DNA of 64,000 nt. It comes from Conchocele bisecta (lineage: Eukaryota; Mollusca; Bivalvia; Lucinida; Thyasiridae). The notes beneath the pieces were generated by a model. It saw only the letters and a program-made list of their open reading frames with translations. It had not been told where the DNA came from and searched no databases. The position numbers and the translations under genes were made by a program. Below, in pieces: positions 53,573-63,432 of the stretch (within the stretch, counting starts at the first letter, position 1; every line of letters starts with the position of its first letter). The DNA is taken from positions 120,977,078-121,041,077 of the forward strand of contig CM055265.1 in assembly GCA_029237695.1 (NCBI GenBank), written 5' to 3'.

Positions 53573-54237
53573 TTAACCATTAAAACACTGAAAAATAAAA
53601 TTGCCGTCTGCTCATTTTGTATATTTTAATCTCTTTAAAAACCTGTTTTGGCAGCGCAGTAGAATCGTCTCGGTATGATTTTGAGGAGAAAATATAAAAA
53701 TATTTAAAACAGCAGACGACAATTGTCGTTTCCAGCGCTTTAAAGGTACATGCCCACTCAGTAAGCCCAAAATGTAATTTATAGGAATTAAATAAGTGTA
53801 TAACTGTGTCACTATTCCACCAGTTCTAAACGTTACAAGTGCCCGCTATACAGATATAATCATTTAGTAATACATGTATTTATTTTACTGATAGTGATGC
53901 GCGGTGGTATGATATTTTTTAATTATTTATACTAAAGAAATGCGTCACCTGAAAAAATAATATTTTCAACAGATTTTAAAGTATGATCATTGCACATCTT
54001 AAAATAAATACAGAGATTAAATAGTAATGTCCGTTAACATTTTAAGCAAACCCGGTTATCGCCCCTGATATCAGTGTGTAAATTTACGTCTGATATAAAA
54101 TGTATAATAATGCCAATCAGTATGTGGGATAATGGCGCATGAATGTTTATTTTGCCTGGAAATGTCTCAGATGATGTCTCTGATGTAAAGAACATTTTGT
54201 ACCTACTGAGTGGGCATGTACCTTTAAGGGTTAATGA
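53573..54237. mobile_element. Family H MITE with family M nested at TTAA
   Basis: The H part starts TTAACCATTAAAACACTG (53573) and runs to CCAGCGCTTTAA (53743), resuming with TTAAGGGTTAATG at 54224. Removing family M (53740-54227) and one TTAA restores a normal H right end, so M inserted by TTAA duplication. Confidence 0.75.
53740..54227. mobile_element. TTAA-flanked MITE, family M copy 2 (complete)
   Basis: TTAAAGGTACATGCCCACTCAG / CTGAGTGGGCATGTACCTTTAA, about 488 bp. ATTGCACATCTTAAAATAAA and TTATCGCCCCTGATATCAG are in the interior. Non-coding. Confidence 0.8.
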
Positions 54238-54309
54238 AACTGCAACACCAACAATCAATCAATCAATCAATCTAGTTTAATCTTGTAGTACCCTATGTTC
54301 AGTATTTTC

Positions 54310-54389
54310 AGTACTTTGATTGTTAAGAATTAAGGCAAAAATGAAAAACAGCAGACTACAATTTCTGTTTCCCGCGTAGTGAGGGTTAA
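54310..54389. mobile_element. Family H right half
   Basis: AAAACAGCAGACTACAATTTC then CGCGTAGTGAGGGTTAA. Confidence 0.55.
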
Positions 54390-54859
54390 TATAGGATTAA
54401 CTTGTTTGGAGAATTTATTGGCGTATACACGTTTAAAGATACAGCCAGTAGTGTCAACCTTTTAAACGTTTAGGTACATCACAGTAACATGTCATCACCA
54501 GTCAATTCTCTATAAAACATGTTGTTTAATATATATATACCTTATCATTCCAATCCAATTATATTTCAAAGTGTTGGAAATGATTTTAAATCCTATTTTT
54601 CATAGTTTTTCCACATTCCAACAAAAGTATACACCCATACGTATGTGCAGTGATTTTATGCCATTTCGTCAAAATCAGTGGCGTAAAGTGAAAACAACTA
54701 CATGTACATGTATATGGATGACAACAGAATGTCACTCAGAGCAAATGGAAAGTGAACACATGTAATTATTTCCTCATAATATTGTGGTTTGCTCAAATCA
54801 ATAAAAAAACTTTTCTGGAGTTTATTCATGTACATGTATTATCTCTTGCCATGTGCCCA

Positions 54860-55101
54860 GTAGCCGATTCCATCAAAATTGCAAAGTATACTTATCTAGC
54901 AAAGTTACTTTGAGGGAGTAATCATTTCTTTTTCCCAAAATGCATTATGTCATATGGAACTAACCACCGCATATATTTGATGATTAAAAGTATGCAGAAT
55001 CATATACTGAATGTATTACATTATCACAGCCAAAATGGCTGTGATAATGTAATAAACTTTGCTAGATAAGTATACTTTGCAATGTTGGTGAAATAGGCTA
55101 C
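54860..55101. mobile_element. Family A copy 5, internally deleted
   Basis: GTAGCCGATTCCATCAAAAT to GAAATAGGCTAC. The right arm is shortened: the palindrome TCACAGCCAAAATGGCTGTGA is followed within 13 nt by AAACTTTGCTAG. Confidence 0.75.
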
Positions 55102-55576
55102 AGATGTGGCTAATCGTGCTCATTTGACGTACTCGGAATCATATTGGAGTTATAATTATAGTGTCATTTTGCCTCTATGAAACTCATCAGTGGGGGGAAA
55201 CCAGAGTGCCTGAAGGACACCCAGCTGTCTGATCTGGCGACCATCTCACTTGGAAAAGGGTCCGCAGTGGAAGGATGCTCATAACTAATTTTGCTAACTG
55301 GACACCAATTTCTCGCCCACCAGTAGCCGATTTCACCAAAATTGCAAAGTATAATATCTAGCAAAGTATACTTTTAGGGAGAAATTTTCAATTTAAGGAT
55401 AAATTTATTAATTTTTAGCCAGGTTTTTTTGGGAAAAAAATCCAGGCTATTGGATTGGCAAAAGCCGGGCATGCGAAAGCCTTCGGGCGGCGGGCGGCGG
55501 CGGGCGGCGGGCGGCGGGCGGCGGCGGGCGACGTCCACAATCAATGTTACGTTTTCGTGTTTGAGTCCATTTCTTT

Positions 55577-56278
55577 ATACTTGAGTCAGCTTTGTCGTCC
55601 GTCCGTCCGTCTTTCCGTCTTTCCGTCTTTCCGTCCGTCACAAAACTTAACAATTGTAAATTTCCTTTTAACTTCTCTTTCCCTTTGCGGAAATCTTTCT
55701 TTGACACTCATACATCATTCTGCAATAAACCTACGACCCCCATTTATGCCAGGAGTCAAGGACTTAGAAACTTAGAAAAAAACGAAAACTTAACAATTGT
55801 AAATTTCCTTTTAACTTCTTTCCCTTTGCGGAAATCTTTCATTTTTTACCCGCCCCTTCTCTGACACTCATACATCATTCTGCAACAAACCTACGACCCC
55901 CATTTATGCCAGGGCTCAAGGTCACAGACTTATAAACTTAGAAAAAAACTAAAACTTAACAAATGTAAATTTCCTTATAACTTCTCTTTCCCTTTGCGGA
56001 ATGCAGTGATATTTTACCCGGCCCTTCTCTGACACTCATACATCATTCTGCAACAAACCTACGGCCCCCATTTATGCCAGGGGTCAAGGTCACGGACTTT
56101 GAATGTCTAGTTTGCTTTTTTCAACTGGAACCACCATCACACTCTCCATATGTGCTGACATAGTCTTTTATCTGAAAATGATAGTATGCGAGCTGGAATT
56201 CATTCTAGGTCAGGGCTGACGCGGGGGGGGGGGGGGTGGGGGTATTCCGTAAGCCCCCGCTTACTGACAAATCTAGTT
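55577..56278 (+). mobile_element. Type T element nested in F copy 2
   Basis: Interrupts the F sequence CCATTTCTTT|GTTACTGTACC. Begins ATACTTGAGTCAGC, has GTCCGTCCGTCCGTC and three units of about 165 bp (AACAATTGTAAATTTCCTTT, CGACCCCCATTTATGCCAGG), a G-tract (56222-56236), and ends GTAAGCCCCCGCTTAC..AAATCTAG|TT. The target site lies in T-runs, so the exact boundary is ambiguous by 1-2 nt. Confidence 0.6.
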
Positions 56279-57859
56279 GTTACTGTACCACCTAGGACCA
56301 CCAAACTTTCACAGCTTCATAATCAAGGGGTGCCCACCACATATCACTATCCAACATGTTACCTTTTTTTTTTAACTTGACATTTTTCCGCGCAGTCGAC
56401 TTAGCCATTTTCAATGTTAACTTTTCGCGTTTACAATGTTAAGTTTTTGTGTTTAAGTCCATTTTTTTGGTACTGTACCACCTAGGACCACCAAACTTTC
56501 ATAGCTTCATAACCAAGGGGTGCCCACCACATACAACTATCCAACATGTGACCATTTTTTTTACCTTCACCTATTATTTCTACGTAATTTCAACGTTAAC
56601 TTTTTAACGTACGTCTGGTTAAAGTTTTTTGGTTAAAAGTTTTTCGTTATACTATATCTCTGCAACTGCTTCACCCATTACCTTGAAACTTCACATGGGT
56701 GTTTATCATCATCCATATTTTCATTCTACCCCCCAATCGTGTGGCCCCTGTGCCCAATGTCAAGGTCAAATTACTTTGAATTTTTTTGTTAAAGTTTTTT
56801 CGTGTACTATATCTCTGCAACTGCTTCACCCATCTACTATATTTATTTTTTTAGTGTCCATGCCTCGCCCCAAGTGTACGGCCACGGCCATCTAGTCTAC
56901 AAAAAGTGGGTATAATTATGTTATCCAAGTGTCTATGCTTGGAAAAAACCTGGCCTTCGTGGCTTTGCCTCGTTTCTTGTTTTTTTCAAATTCTTTTTCA
57001 ATTTTTAGCCAGGTTTTTTGAAAAAAAATCCAGGCTATTGGATTGGCGAAAGCCGGGCGGGTGGGCGGTCGGGCGGGCGGCGGGCGGCGGGCGGCGGGCG
57101 GCGGGCGGCGTCCACAATCAATGTTAAGTTTTCGTGTTTGAGTCCATTTCTTTGTTACTGTACCACCTAGGACCACCAAACTTTCACAGCTTCATAATCA
57201 AGGGGTGCCCACCACATATCACTATCCAACATGTTACTTTATTTTTAATTTGACCCATTTTTTCCGCGCAGTGGACTTAGCCATTTTCAATGTTAAAGTT
57301 TTCGCGTTTTCAATGTTAAGTTTTCGTGTTTAAGTCCATTTCTTTGGTACTGTACCACCTAGGACCACCAAACTTTCACAGCTTCATAATCAAGGGGTGC
57401 CCACCACATATCACTATCCAACATGTTACTTTTTTTTTAACTTGACCCATTTTTTCCGCGCAGTCGACTTAGCCATTTTCAATGTTAAGTTTTCACGTTT
57501 ACAATGTTAAGTTTTCGTGTTTAAGTCCATTTCTTTGGTACTGTACCACCTAGGACCACCAAACTTTCACAGCTTCATAACCAAGGGGTGCCTACCACAT
57601 ACAACTATCCAACATGTGACCATTTTTTTACCTTCACCTATTATTTCTACGTAATTGACTTAGCCATTTTCAACGTTAACTTTTTAACGTACGTCTGGTT
57701 AAAGTTTTTTGGTTAAAGTTTTTCGTTATACTATATCTCTGCAACTGCTTCGCCCATTACCTTGAAACTTTACATGGGTGTTTATCATCATCCATATTTT
57801 CATTCTACCTCCCAACCATGCGGCCCCTGTGCCCAAGGTCAAATTACTTTGATTTTTTA

Positions 57860-58865
57860 GCCAGGTTTTTTGAGAAAAAAATCCAGGCTATTGGATTGGC
57901 GAAAGCCGGGCGGGCGGGCGGGCGGCGAGCAGGCGGTGGGCGGGCGGGCGGCGGGCGGCGTCCACAATCAATGTTAAGTTTTCGTGTTTGGGTCCATTTC
58001 TTTGTTACTGTACCACCTAGGACCACCAAACTTTCACAGCTTCATAATCAAGGGGTGCCCATCCAACATGTTACTTTCTTTTTAACTTGACCCATTTTTT
58101 CCGCGCAGTCGACTTAGCCATTTTCAATGTTAAGTTTTCGCGTTTACAATGTTAAGTTTTCGTGTTTAAGTCCATTTCTTTGGTACTGTACCACCTACGA
58201 TCACCAAACTTTCACAGCTTCATAACCAAGGGGTGCCTACCACATACAACTATCCAACATGTCACCATCTTTTTTTACCTTCACCTATTATTTCTATGTA
58301 ATTGACTTAGCTATTTTCAACGTTAACTTTTTAACGTACGTCTGGTTAAATTTTTTGGTTAAAACTTTTTCGTTATACTATATCTCTGCAATTGCTTCGC
58401 CCATTACCTTGAAACTTCACATGGGTGTTTATCATCGTCCATATTTTCATTCTAACCCCCAACCGTGCGGCCCCTGTGATCAATGTCAAGGTCAAATTAC
58501 TTTGAATTTATTTGTTAAAGTTTTTTCGTGTACTATATCTCTGCAACTGTTTCACCCATTACCTTGATACTTCACATGGGTGTTTATCATCATTGTCGCA
58601 CCCGCTTGTGGATAGCGCGATATCGTTGGCATTTTGGCATACGTCCGTCCGTCCGTCCGTCTATTCGTACGTCCGAGTGTCCGGTTAAAGTTTTTTCGTT
58701 AAGTTTTTCCATCTACTATATCTATTTTTTTAGTGTCCATGCCTCGCCCCAAGGCGCGACATGCAGACCACGGCCATCTAGTCTACAAAAAGTGGGTATA
58801 ATTATGTTATCCAAGTGTCCATGCTTGGAAAAAACCTGGCCTTCGTGGCTTTGCCTCGTTTCTTG
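57860..58865 (+). mobile_element. Element F copy 4, nested in F copy 3
   Basis: Starts GCCAGGTTTTTTGAGAAAAA after A and ends GCCTCGTTTCTTG before T. It interrupts another F near CAAATTACTTTGATTTTTTA, and the outer copy resumes TTTGTGTACTATATCTCTGC. Inside are a (GGGC)n tract and a second internal segment TTGTCGCACCCGCTTGTGG. Confidence 0.6.
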
Positions 58866-59792
58866 TTTGTGTACTATATCTCTGCAACTGCTTCACCCAT
58901 TACCTTGATACTTCACATGGGTGTTTATCATCATTGTCGCACCCGCTTGCAGAAAGCGCGATATAGTCGGCATTTTGGCGTCCGTCCGTCTGTCCGTCCA
59001 TCCGTCCGTACGTCCGTGTGTCCGGTTAAAGTTGTTCCAGCTACTATATCTCTTTTGTTAGTGTCCATGCCTCACCCCAAGGCACGACATGCAGGCCACG
59101 GCCATCTAGTCTACAAAAAGTGGGTATAATTATGTTATCCAAGTGTCTATGCTTGGAAAAAACCTGGCCTTCGTGGCTTTGCCTCGTTTCTTGTTTTTTT
59201 TTCAAATTCTTTTTCAATTTTTGTCTAGTAGCATAAGGTCATAAGTGCTATATACCGACTATTATCATGTACTAAAACAATTATTGACTAGTGAGCCATT
59301 GAATATAATCTGATATTCTATGGCTCACTAGTCAATAATTGTATAATATGTTTGGGCCAGTGAAAATTGCTTTCTGGCCCAGGCTCGAGGTCAAGGCGGC
59401 GGGACAAGGCAAGACATTTGATTCCGCGGAATTCTTGTTATACTGAATTTATTACATAATATCACAGCCAATTTGGCTATGATAATGTAATAAATTCGGT
59501 ATAATAATTCTGCATACTTTTAACCATCAAATACATGTATATGCAGTTGTTAGTTCTATATGAAATAATGCATTTCAGGAAAAATAAAAGATTACTCCCT
59601 CAAAGTATACTTTGCTAGAAAAGTATACTTTGCAATTTTGATGAAATAGGCTACAGGTGTTCCGAGACAAGGATATTCGTATACTGGTAGTCATGACCAC
59701 GTGATATTTCCGTACACGTGTTTGTCTCACTTCTAGCAAAGATACATTTCGTAATAGGGAAATGAGGGCAACTTGCTAATGAGTCTAGGCTA

Positions 59793-60190
59793 ATGGCCTA
59801 CCAACAGCTAAGGTCATGGCTGGGCCAGCAGGTTCGATCCTATAATTTTTTAACCTGCTGCATTGGGGTTGGGGGGGGGGGGGGTGGTGGTGGAGGGATC
59901 CCAAAATCAGAATGGAATATTTACATTGAAAAAAAAATATATTCAGTCCTGAAATTGGAATAACCTGACCTGGTGTCAGATCCATGCCACACCAGTCACT
60001 TCCTTAAAAGTCCTTCCCTTAAATTAGGATTACGAATTATCGTAATACTCACATAAGGTATAACCCGATTCAACTGTCACATACAAGAATGCCAGACGTA
60101 TGTGAGTGCCAAACCAGGTCTGCAATCGAGATTCCGGTAAGGATGAATCCTGATCATTAAATTACTCATCGTATGCTCCCACCCACCACT
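59793..60190 (-). mobile_element. SINE-like element S3 (reverse)
   Basis: TACCAACAGCTAAGGTCATG, GCAGGTTCGATCCTAT, CAAAATCAGAATGGAATATT and GCTCCCACCCACCACT, the reverse complement of S1. A G-tract at 59867-59883 is expanded. Confidence 0.65.
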
Positions 60191-60477
60191 GTGCGACGTA
60201 CATTTTGGCCTCGCCAGGGCTGAATGGTGATGACATTGAACATTAATTTGGTCATAATTGTTAAACGATCCACTGAACTGGCATTAGCACCCATTTGTTG
60301 ACATGGCGAGCACATTGGCTGTATCAAAAGTTGCATAAATTCAGCAAATAAAAAGTAAAGTCTTATTATGAATCAGATAAATATTTTAGGATTCGCAAAT
60401 ATGTTCTATATAGGGGCAAAATAAATACCGTATCCATCATGCACTGGTGTGGGACAATTCCACCCTTGTGGTCAGAA

Positions 60478-60656
60478 TTAATAAGTAAGAATTGACTTCA
60501 AACTTCATATACTTGCTTATCGTCATCCATATGTCCAAGGTCAAGGTCAAATTACTTAGAAATTTGTGTTAAAGATTTTTGAATATTTGCGTTGGTATTA
60601 TTTGTCGGTCCAGGCGGCAGCCGGGGGTATACGTGAGCCCCTACTCACTTTCTCTA
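60478..60656 (+). mobile_element. Rolling-circle-like 3' remnant
   Basis: Contains TCCAAGGTCAAGGTCAAATT and ends GGGGGTATACGTGAGCCCCTACTCACTTTCTCTAG|T, with hairpin GTGAGCCCCTACTCAC. The 5' side is absent. Confidence 0.45.
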
Positions 60657-60679
60657 GTTTTCATAAAGTTCAGTTAAAT

Positions 60680-60898
60680 ACGGAAGCCCATTAGGGCCAC
60701 TTGACTTTTTTTTTTATCTTTTCTTGAATTTTCTAGATGTTTTCTTGAATTTTCGAGTTCTTTTCTTGAATTTTCAAGATCTTTTCTTGAAAATTCAAGA
60801 AGATCTTGAAAATTCAAGAAAAGAACTTGAAAATTCAAGAAAAGATCTTGAATAAATGGAAATTAAAAAAAAGTGAAGTGGCCCTAATGGGCTTCCGT
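60680..60898. mobile_element. Foldback element, family N copy 3, with 8-bp duplication
   Basis: Ends ACGGAAGCCCATTAGGGCCACTT / AAGTGGCCCTAATGGGCTTCCGT. The interior is made of inverted TTCTTGAATTTTC-type repeats. The 8-mer AGTTAAAT is repeated exactly on both sides (60672-60679 and 60899-60906), giving a clean target duplication. Confidence 0.85.
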
Positions 60899-61073
60899 AG
60901 TTAAATACAATGTATTAGTTGATATTTTACATCTCATCAAAAAGTGGCATGAAATTCTATGTTGCATTTATTCTAGATCTGAATTTCACTTGCGAATCAA
61001 TGCAGCAGAAAAATAGTGATAACATTTCGAGCTTGGATAATTATACCCTTGTATCATTGTATGTACTACATTA

Positions 61074-61336
61074 TTAACCCTGTCACCCCTAAATAACTGG
61101 AAAGGATTTTGATATGCTAATTTTGCAACCAATCCAACCATCACAAAATGATTTTCTTACTAGTCCATTTATGAAAAGTGGGTGTTTCTGTGCTCAAAAA
61201 TATGAAAATTACTTGCAAAAAGTGCAGATCCTGATGAGACGGCTTGTCACGAGCCGGCTCATCTGGATCTACACTTTTTGCCAATAATAGAAATACAATG
61301 TATCACTATACAGGCCTGTGGTGTTGAAAGGTTTAA
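61074..61336. mobile_element. TTAA-flanked MITE, family I (complete)
   Basis: TTAACCCTGTCACCCCTAAA to GTTGAAAGGTTTAA. The hairpin has AGTGCAGATCCTGATGAGAC and GGCTTGTCACGAGCC. Its right TTAA (61333-61336) is also the left TTAA of the next element. Confidence 0.75.
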
Positions 61337-61503
61337 CACTTAGAATGCAGGAAACGAAAATCGTTTTGTTCTTTTTGTTTTATATTTTGTCTTCTTTCTG
61401 AATACAAATAATGAAATGATTCTAAAGTGCTGTCAAATCAAGTTTTTAATGAGAAAAATAGAAAATAAACTCCAGACCGCAGTATTTAATTCAACATGGT
61501 AAC
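61333..61503. mobile_element. Family H copy, decayed
   Basis: TTAACACTTAGAATGCAGG, then AAATGATTCTAAAGTGCTGTC and a decayed CAGACCGCAGT. The left hairpin arm is missing. Confidence 0.6.
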
Positions 61504-61504
61504 T

Positions 61505-61624
61505 TCAACCCTTTCAACACTACATACCTCCATACTGTATAGTGGTCTTAACAGTGTACCTCCAATTTGCCGGAAAATTAACATATAACAGTCCATTCCA
61601 GTTACCTGGGGTTGAAAGTTTTAA
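61505..61624. mobile_element. Family I fragment (reverse)
   Basis: TTCAACCCTTTCAACACTAC to TCCAGTTACCTGGGGTTGAAAG, ending at TTAA shared with the next family H copy. Confidence 0.55.
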
Positions 61625-61859
61625 CCCTTAGACCGCTACGCACAACAATTGTCGTCTGCTGTTGCTTTTATATCTTGCCTTATTTCTGAATAAAAACATG
61701 TTTTGACAGAACCTCAGAATCATTTCCATTGGAAAGTGCTGTCAGAGGATGTTGTAAATTATTCTAAAGTGCTGTCAAAGCATGTTCTTGATGATAAAAA
61801 TGGAAAATAGAAAATAAACAGCAGACGACAATAAAATAAGATAGCGGTCTAAGGGTTAA
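61621..61859. mobile_element. TTAA-flanked MITE, family H, next to exon 9
   Basis: TTAACCCTTAGACCGCTACG to AGCGGTCTAAGGGTTAA. AACAGCAGACGACA near the right end; hairpin AGAATCATTTCCATTGGAAAG. The right TTAA lies 16 nt before exon 9. Confidence 0.75.
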
Positions 61860-61875
61860 TGTAAATCCATTGCAG

Positions 61876-61965
61876 GACCTGATGTTTTGCTACGTGATAA
61901 TGCCAGCAGATCTTCATGAAGATGAAATGCACTCACCCAACTGTATTAGCAAGTTCAAGGTGAAA
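61876..61965 (+). CDS. TSEN2: TSEN2 exon 9 (last seen)
   Basis: Acceptor AATCCATTGCAG, donor AAA|GTAAGT, 30 codons, phase 0. DLMFCYVIMPADLHEDEMHSPN.. follows the catalytic Lys directly and aligns with ELMLCYLIKPS..DKEMESPE in human. It ends SKFKVK; family members continue with about 20 more residues (a ..ILSRW.. segment) that I do not find in the remaining 2 kb, so the terminal exon is probably beyond 64000. Confidence 0.93.
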
Positions 61966-62018
61966 GTAAGTATTTGTGCCACTGCAAGGTCTCACCATAG
62001 GTTGTCTGCAGGCAAACA

Positions 62019-62072
62019 GGACCTTACGACCTTTCTGACTAAGGTTACCTTAGTCACAACCATCGTAAGGTC
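62019..62072. repeat. Hairpin in intron 9
   Basis: GGACCTTACGA / TCGTAAGGTCC outer and GACTAAGGT / ACCTTAGTC inner arms with almost no loop, 54 nt after the exon 9 donor. Confidence 0.6.
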
Positions 62073-62228
62073 CATTTTGTCCTAAAGTAGTTCCTGGTTA
62101 TTCAATATGATCAAAACATGCGAACTGCGACATAAGTCGCAAAATACTTCCATTAATCAAGACATCTCACATAGGACATCACAATAAAGTGACATACAGT
62201 CTACACTTGATCGTTACCTCAAACTGTC

Positions 62229-62737
62229 TTAAAGGTACATGCCCACTCAGTAGGCACAACATGTTCTTTATAGGAATTAAGTAAGTAGATAAGTGAGTCA
62301 CTATTCACCAGTTCTACAAATTACAAGTGCCCGCTATACAGATATAATCATTTAGTAATATTTATTTTATTGATAGTGATGCGCGGTGGTATCAGGCTAT
62401 TTTCATATGCAAATGAGGCATGATATTTTGTAATTATTTTACTAATTAAATGCGTCACCAGAAAAAATATTATTTTCGACAGATTGTAAAGTATGATCAT
62501 TGCAAATCAAAAAATAAATACAAAGAATAAATAGTAATGTCCGTTAACAGTTTAAGGAAACACGGTTATCGTCCTTGATATCAGTGTGAAAATTTACGTC
62601 TGATATATAATGTATAATAAAGCCAATCAATACGTTGGGTAATTTTATAGAACTGGTGGAATTGTGACATAATTTTACACTTATTTAATTCCTATAAAGA
62701 ACATTGTGCACCGACTGAGTGGGCATATACCTCTAAG
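62229..62737. mobile_element. TTAA-type MITE, family M copy 3 (complete)
   Basis: TTAAAGGTACATGCCCACTCAG at the left and CTGAGTGGGCATATACCTCTAA at the right; the right TTAA has become CTAA. Confidence 0.75.
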
Positions 62738-62920
62738 TCCATCTACTGATAACTCAAAGTCAAATTCATGGTCTCAAGTATATGTTTGCCTAAGTCAAAT
62801 TCATGGTCTCGAGTACATGTTTGCCTAAAAATAACTCTTGTTAACTAAACAGTTCATTAAATTAAACTCAAAGTATTTTCCTCAGTCCCTTGTACTTTGA
62901 GTAAACAAGTGTTGATTGAG

Positions 62921-63172
62921 TGCCTATCAACAGCTGAAGTCATTTAATGCCGGGCCAACGGGTTCGATCCCGTATGTAACCTGCTGCATTGGAGGAAAAA
63001 TACCAAAATCAGAACGGAATATTTACATCGAAAAACATACCACACCAAAGTCACTTGGCCCCTTCCCCTAAAAGTAATAGGATTACGAATAATCTTATAC
63101 TCACATAAGGGGTATAACCAGATTCAACGGTCACGTACAAAAATGACAAAGACAAACGGGAGGGCCAAACCA
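62921..63172 (-). mobile_element. SINE-like element S4 (reverse, truncated)
   Basis: TATCAACAGCTGAAGTCATTT, GGGTTCGATCCCGTATG, ATCAGAACGGAATATTTACA and CAGATTCAACGGTCACGTAC, cut off where family A begins (63173). Confidence 0.65.
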
Positions 63173-63432
63173 GTAGCCGATTTCACCAACATTGCAAAGT
63201 ATACTTTACTAGCAAAGTATACTTTGAGGGAGTAATCATTTATTTTTCCTGAAATGCATTATTTCATATAGAACTAACAAATGCATATATTTCATGATTA
63301 AAAGTATGCAGAATTATTATACTGAATTTATTACATTATCACAGCCAAATTGGCTGTGATAATGTAATAAATTCAGTATAATAAAAATTAATAAATTTAT
63401 CATAAAATTGAAAATTTCTCCCTCAAAGTATA
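63173..63432. mobile_element. Family A copy 8 (right end missing)
   Basis: GTAGCCGATTTCACCAACAT through the complete palindrome TCACAGCCAAATTGGCTGTGA to TCTCCCTCAAAGTATA, after which it stops. Confidence 0.8.

Larger units (their letters stand above)
55418..59437 (+). mobile_element. Rolling-circle-like composite inserted between A and T
   Basis: The 5' end is element F (GCCAGGTTTTTT); the 3' end is a different terminus (ATTCCGCGGAATTCTTG). Within it: F copy 2 (55418-56979, ending CTCGTTTCTTG), a T-rich spacer (56980-57007), F copy 3 (57008-59193) carrying a nested F copy 4 (57860-58865), then 59194-59437 with the block also found at 48456-48706. No coding frame for Rep or helicase. Exact insertion without duplication is the Helitron mode. 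Starting with one element's 5' end and ending with another's terminator suggests read-through. Confidence 0.6.
55323..59654. mobile_element. Family A copy 6, split by a 4-kb insertion
   Basis: The left part 55323-55417 ends AATTTATTAATTTTTA and the right part 59438-59654 starts TTATACTGAATTTATTAC and ends GGCTAC. Joined, they restore the uninterrupted family A sequence (AATTTTTATTATACTG) with no base gained or lost. Confidence 0.85.
52027..61875 (+). other. TSEN2 intron 8 (9.85 kb)
   Basis: Contains only transposons and unassigned AT-rich DNA (52483-53570, 54390-54859, 55102-55322 and 60191-60477 show nothing recognisable). It separates the catalytic Lys codon from the next conserved core codon. 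Confidence 0.8.

Noticed and set aside
55447..55707. Arg/Pro/Ala-rich open frames over GGGCGG tracts (also 57020-57170, 57900-58030)
   Set aside because: Low-complexity reading of (GGGCGGC)n tracts in element F.
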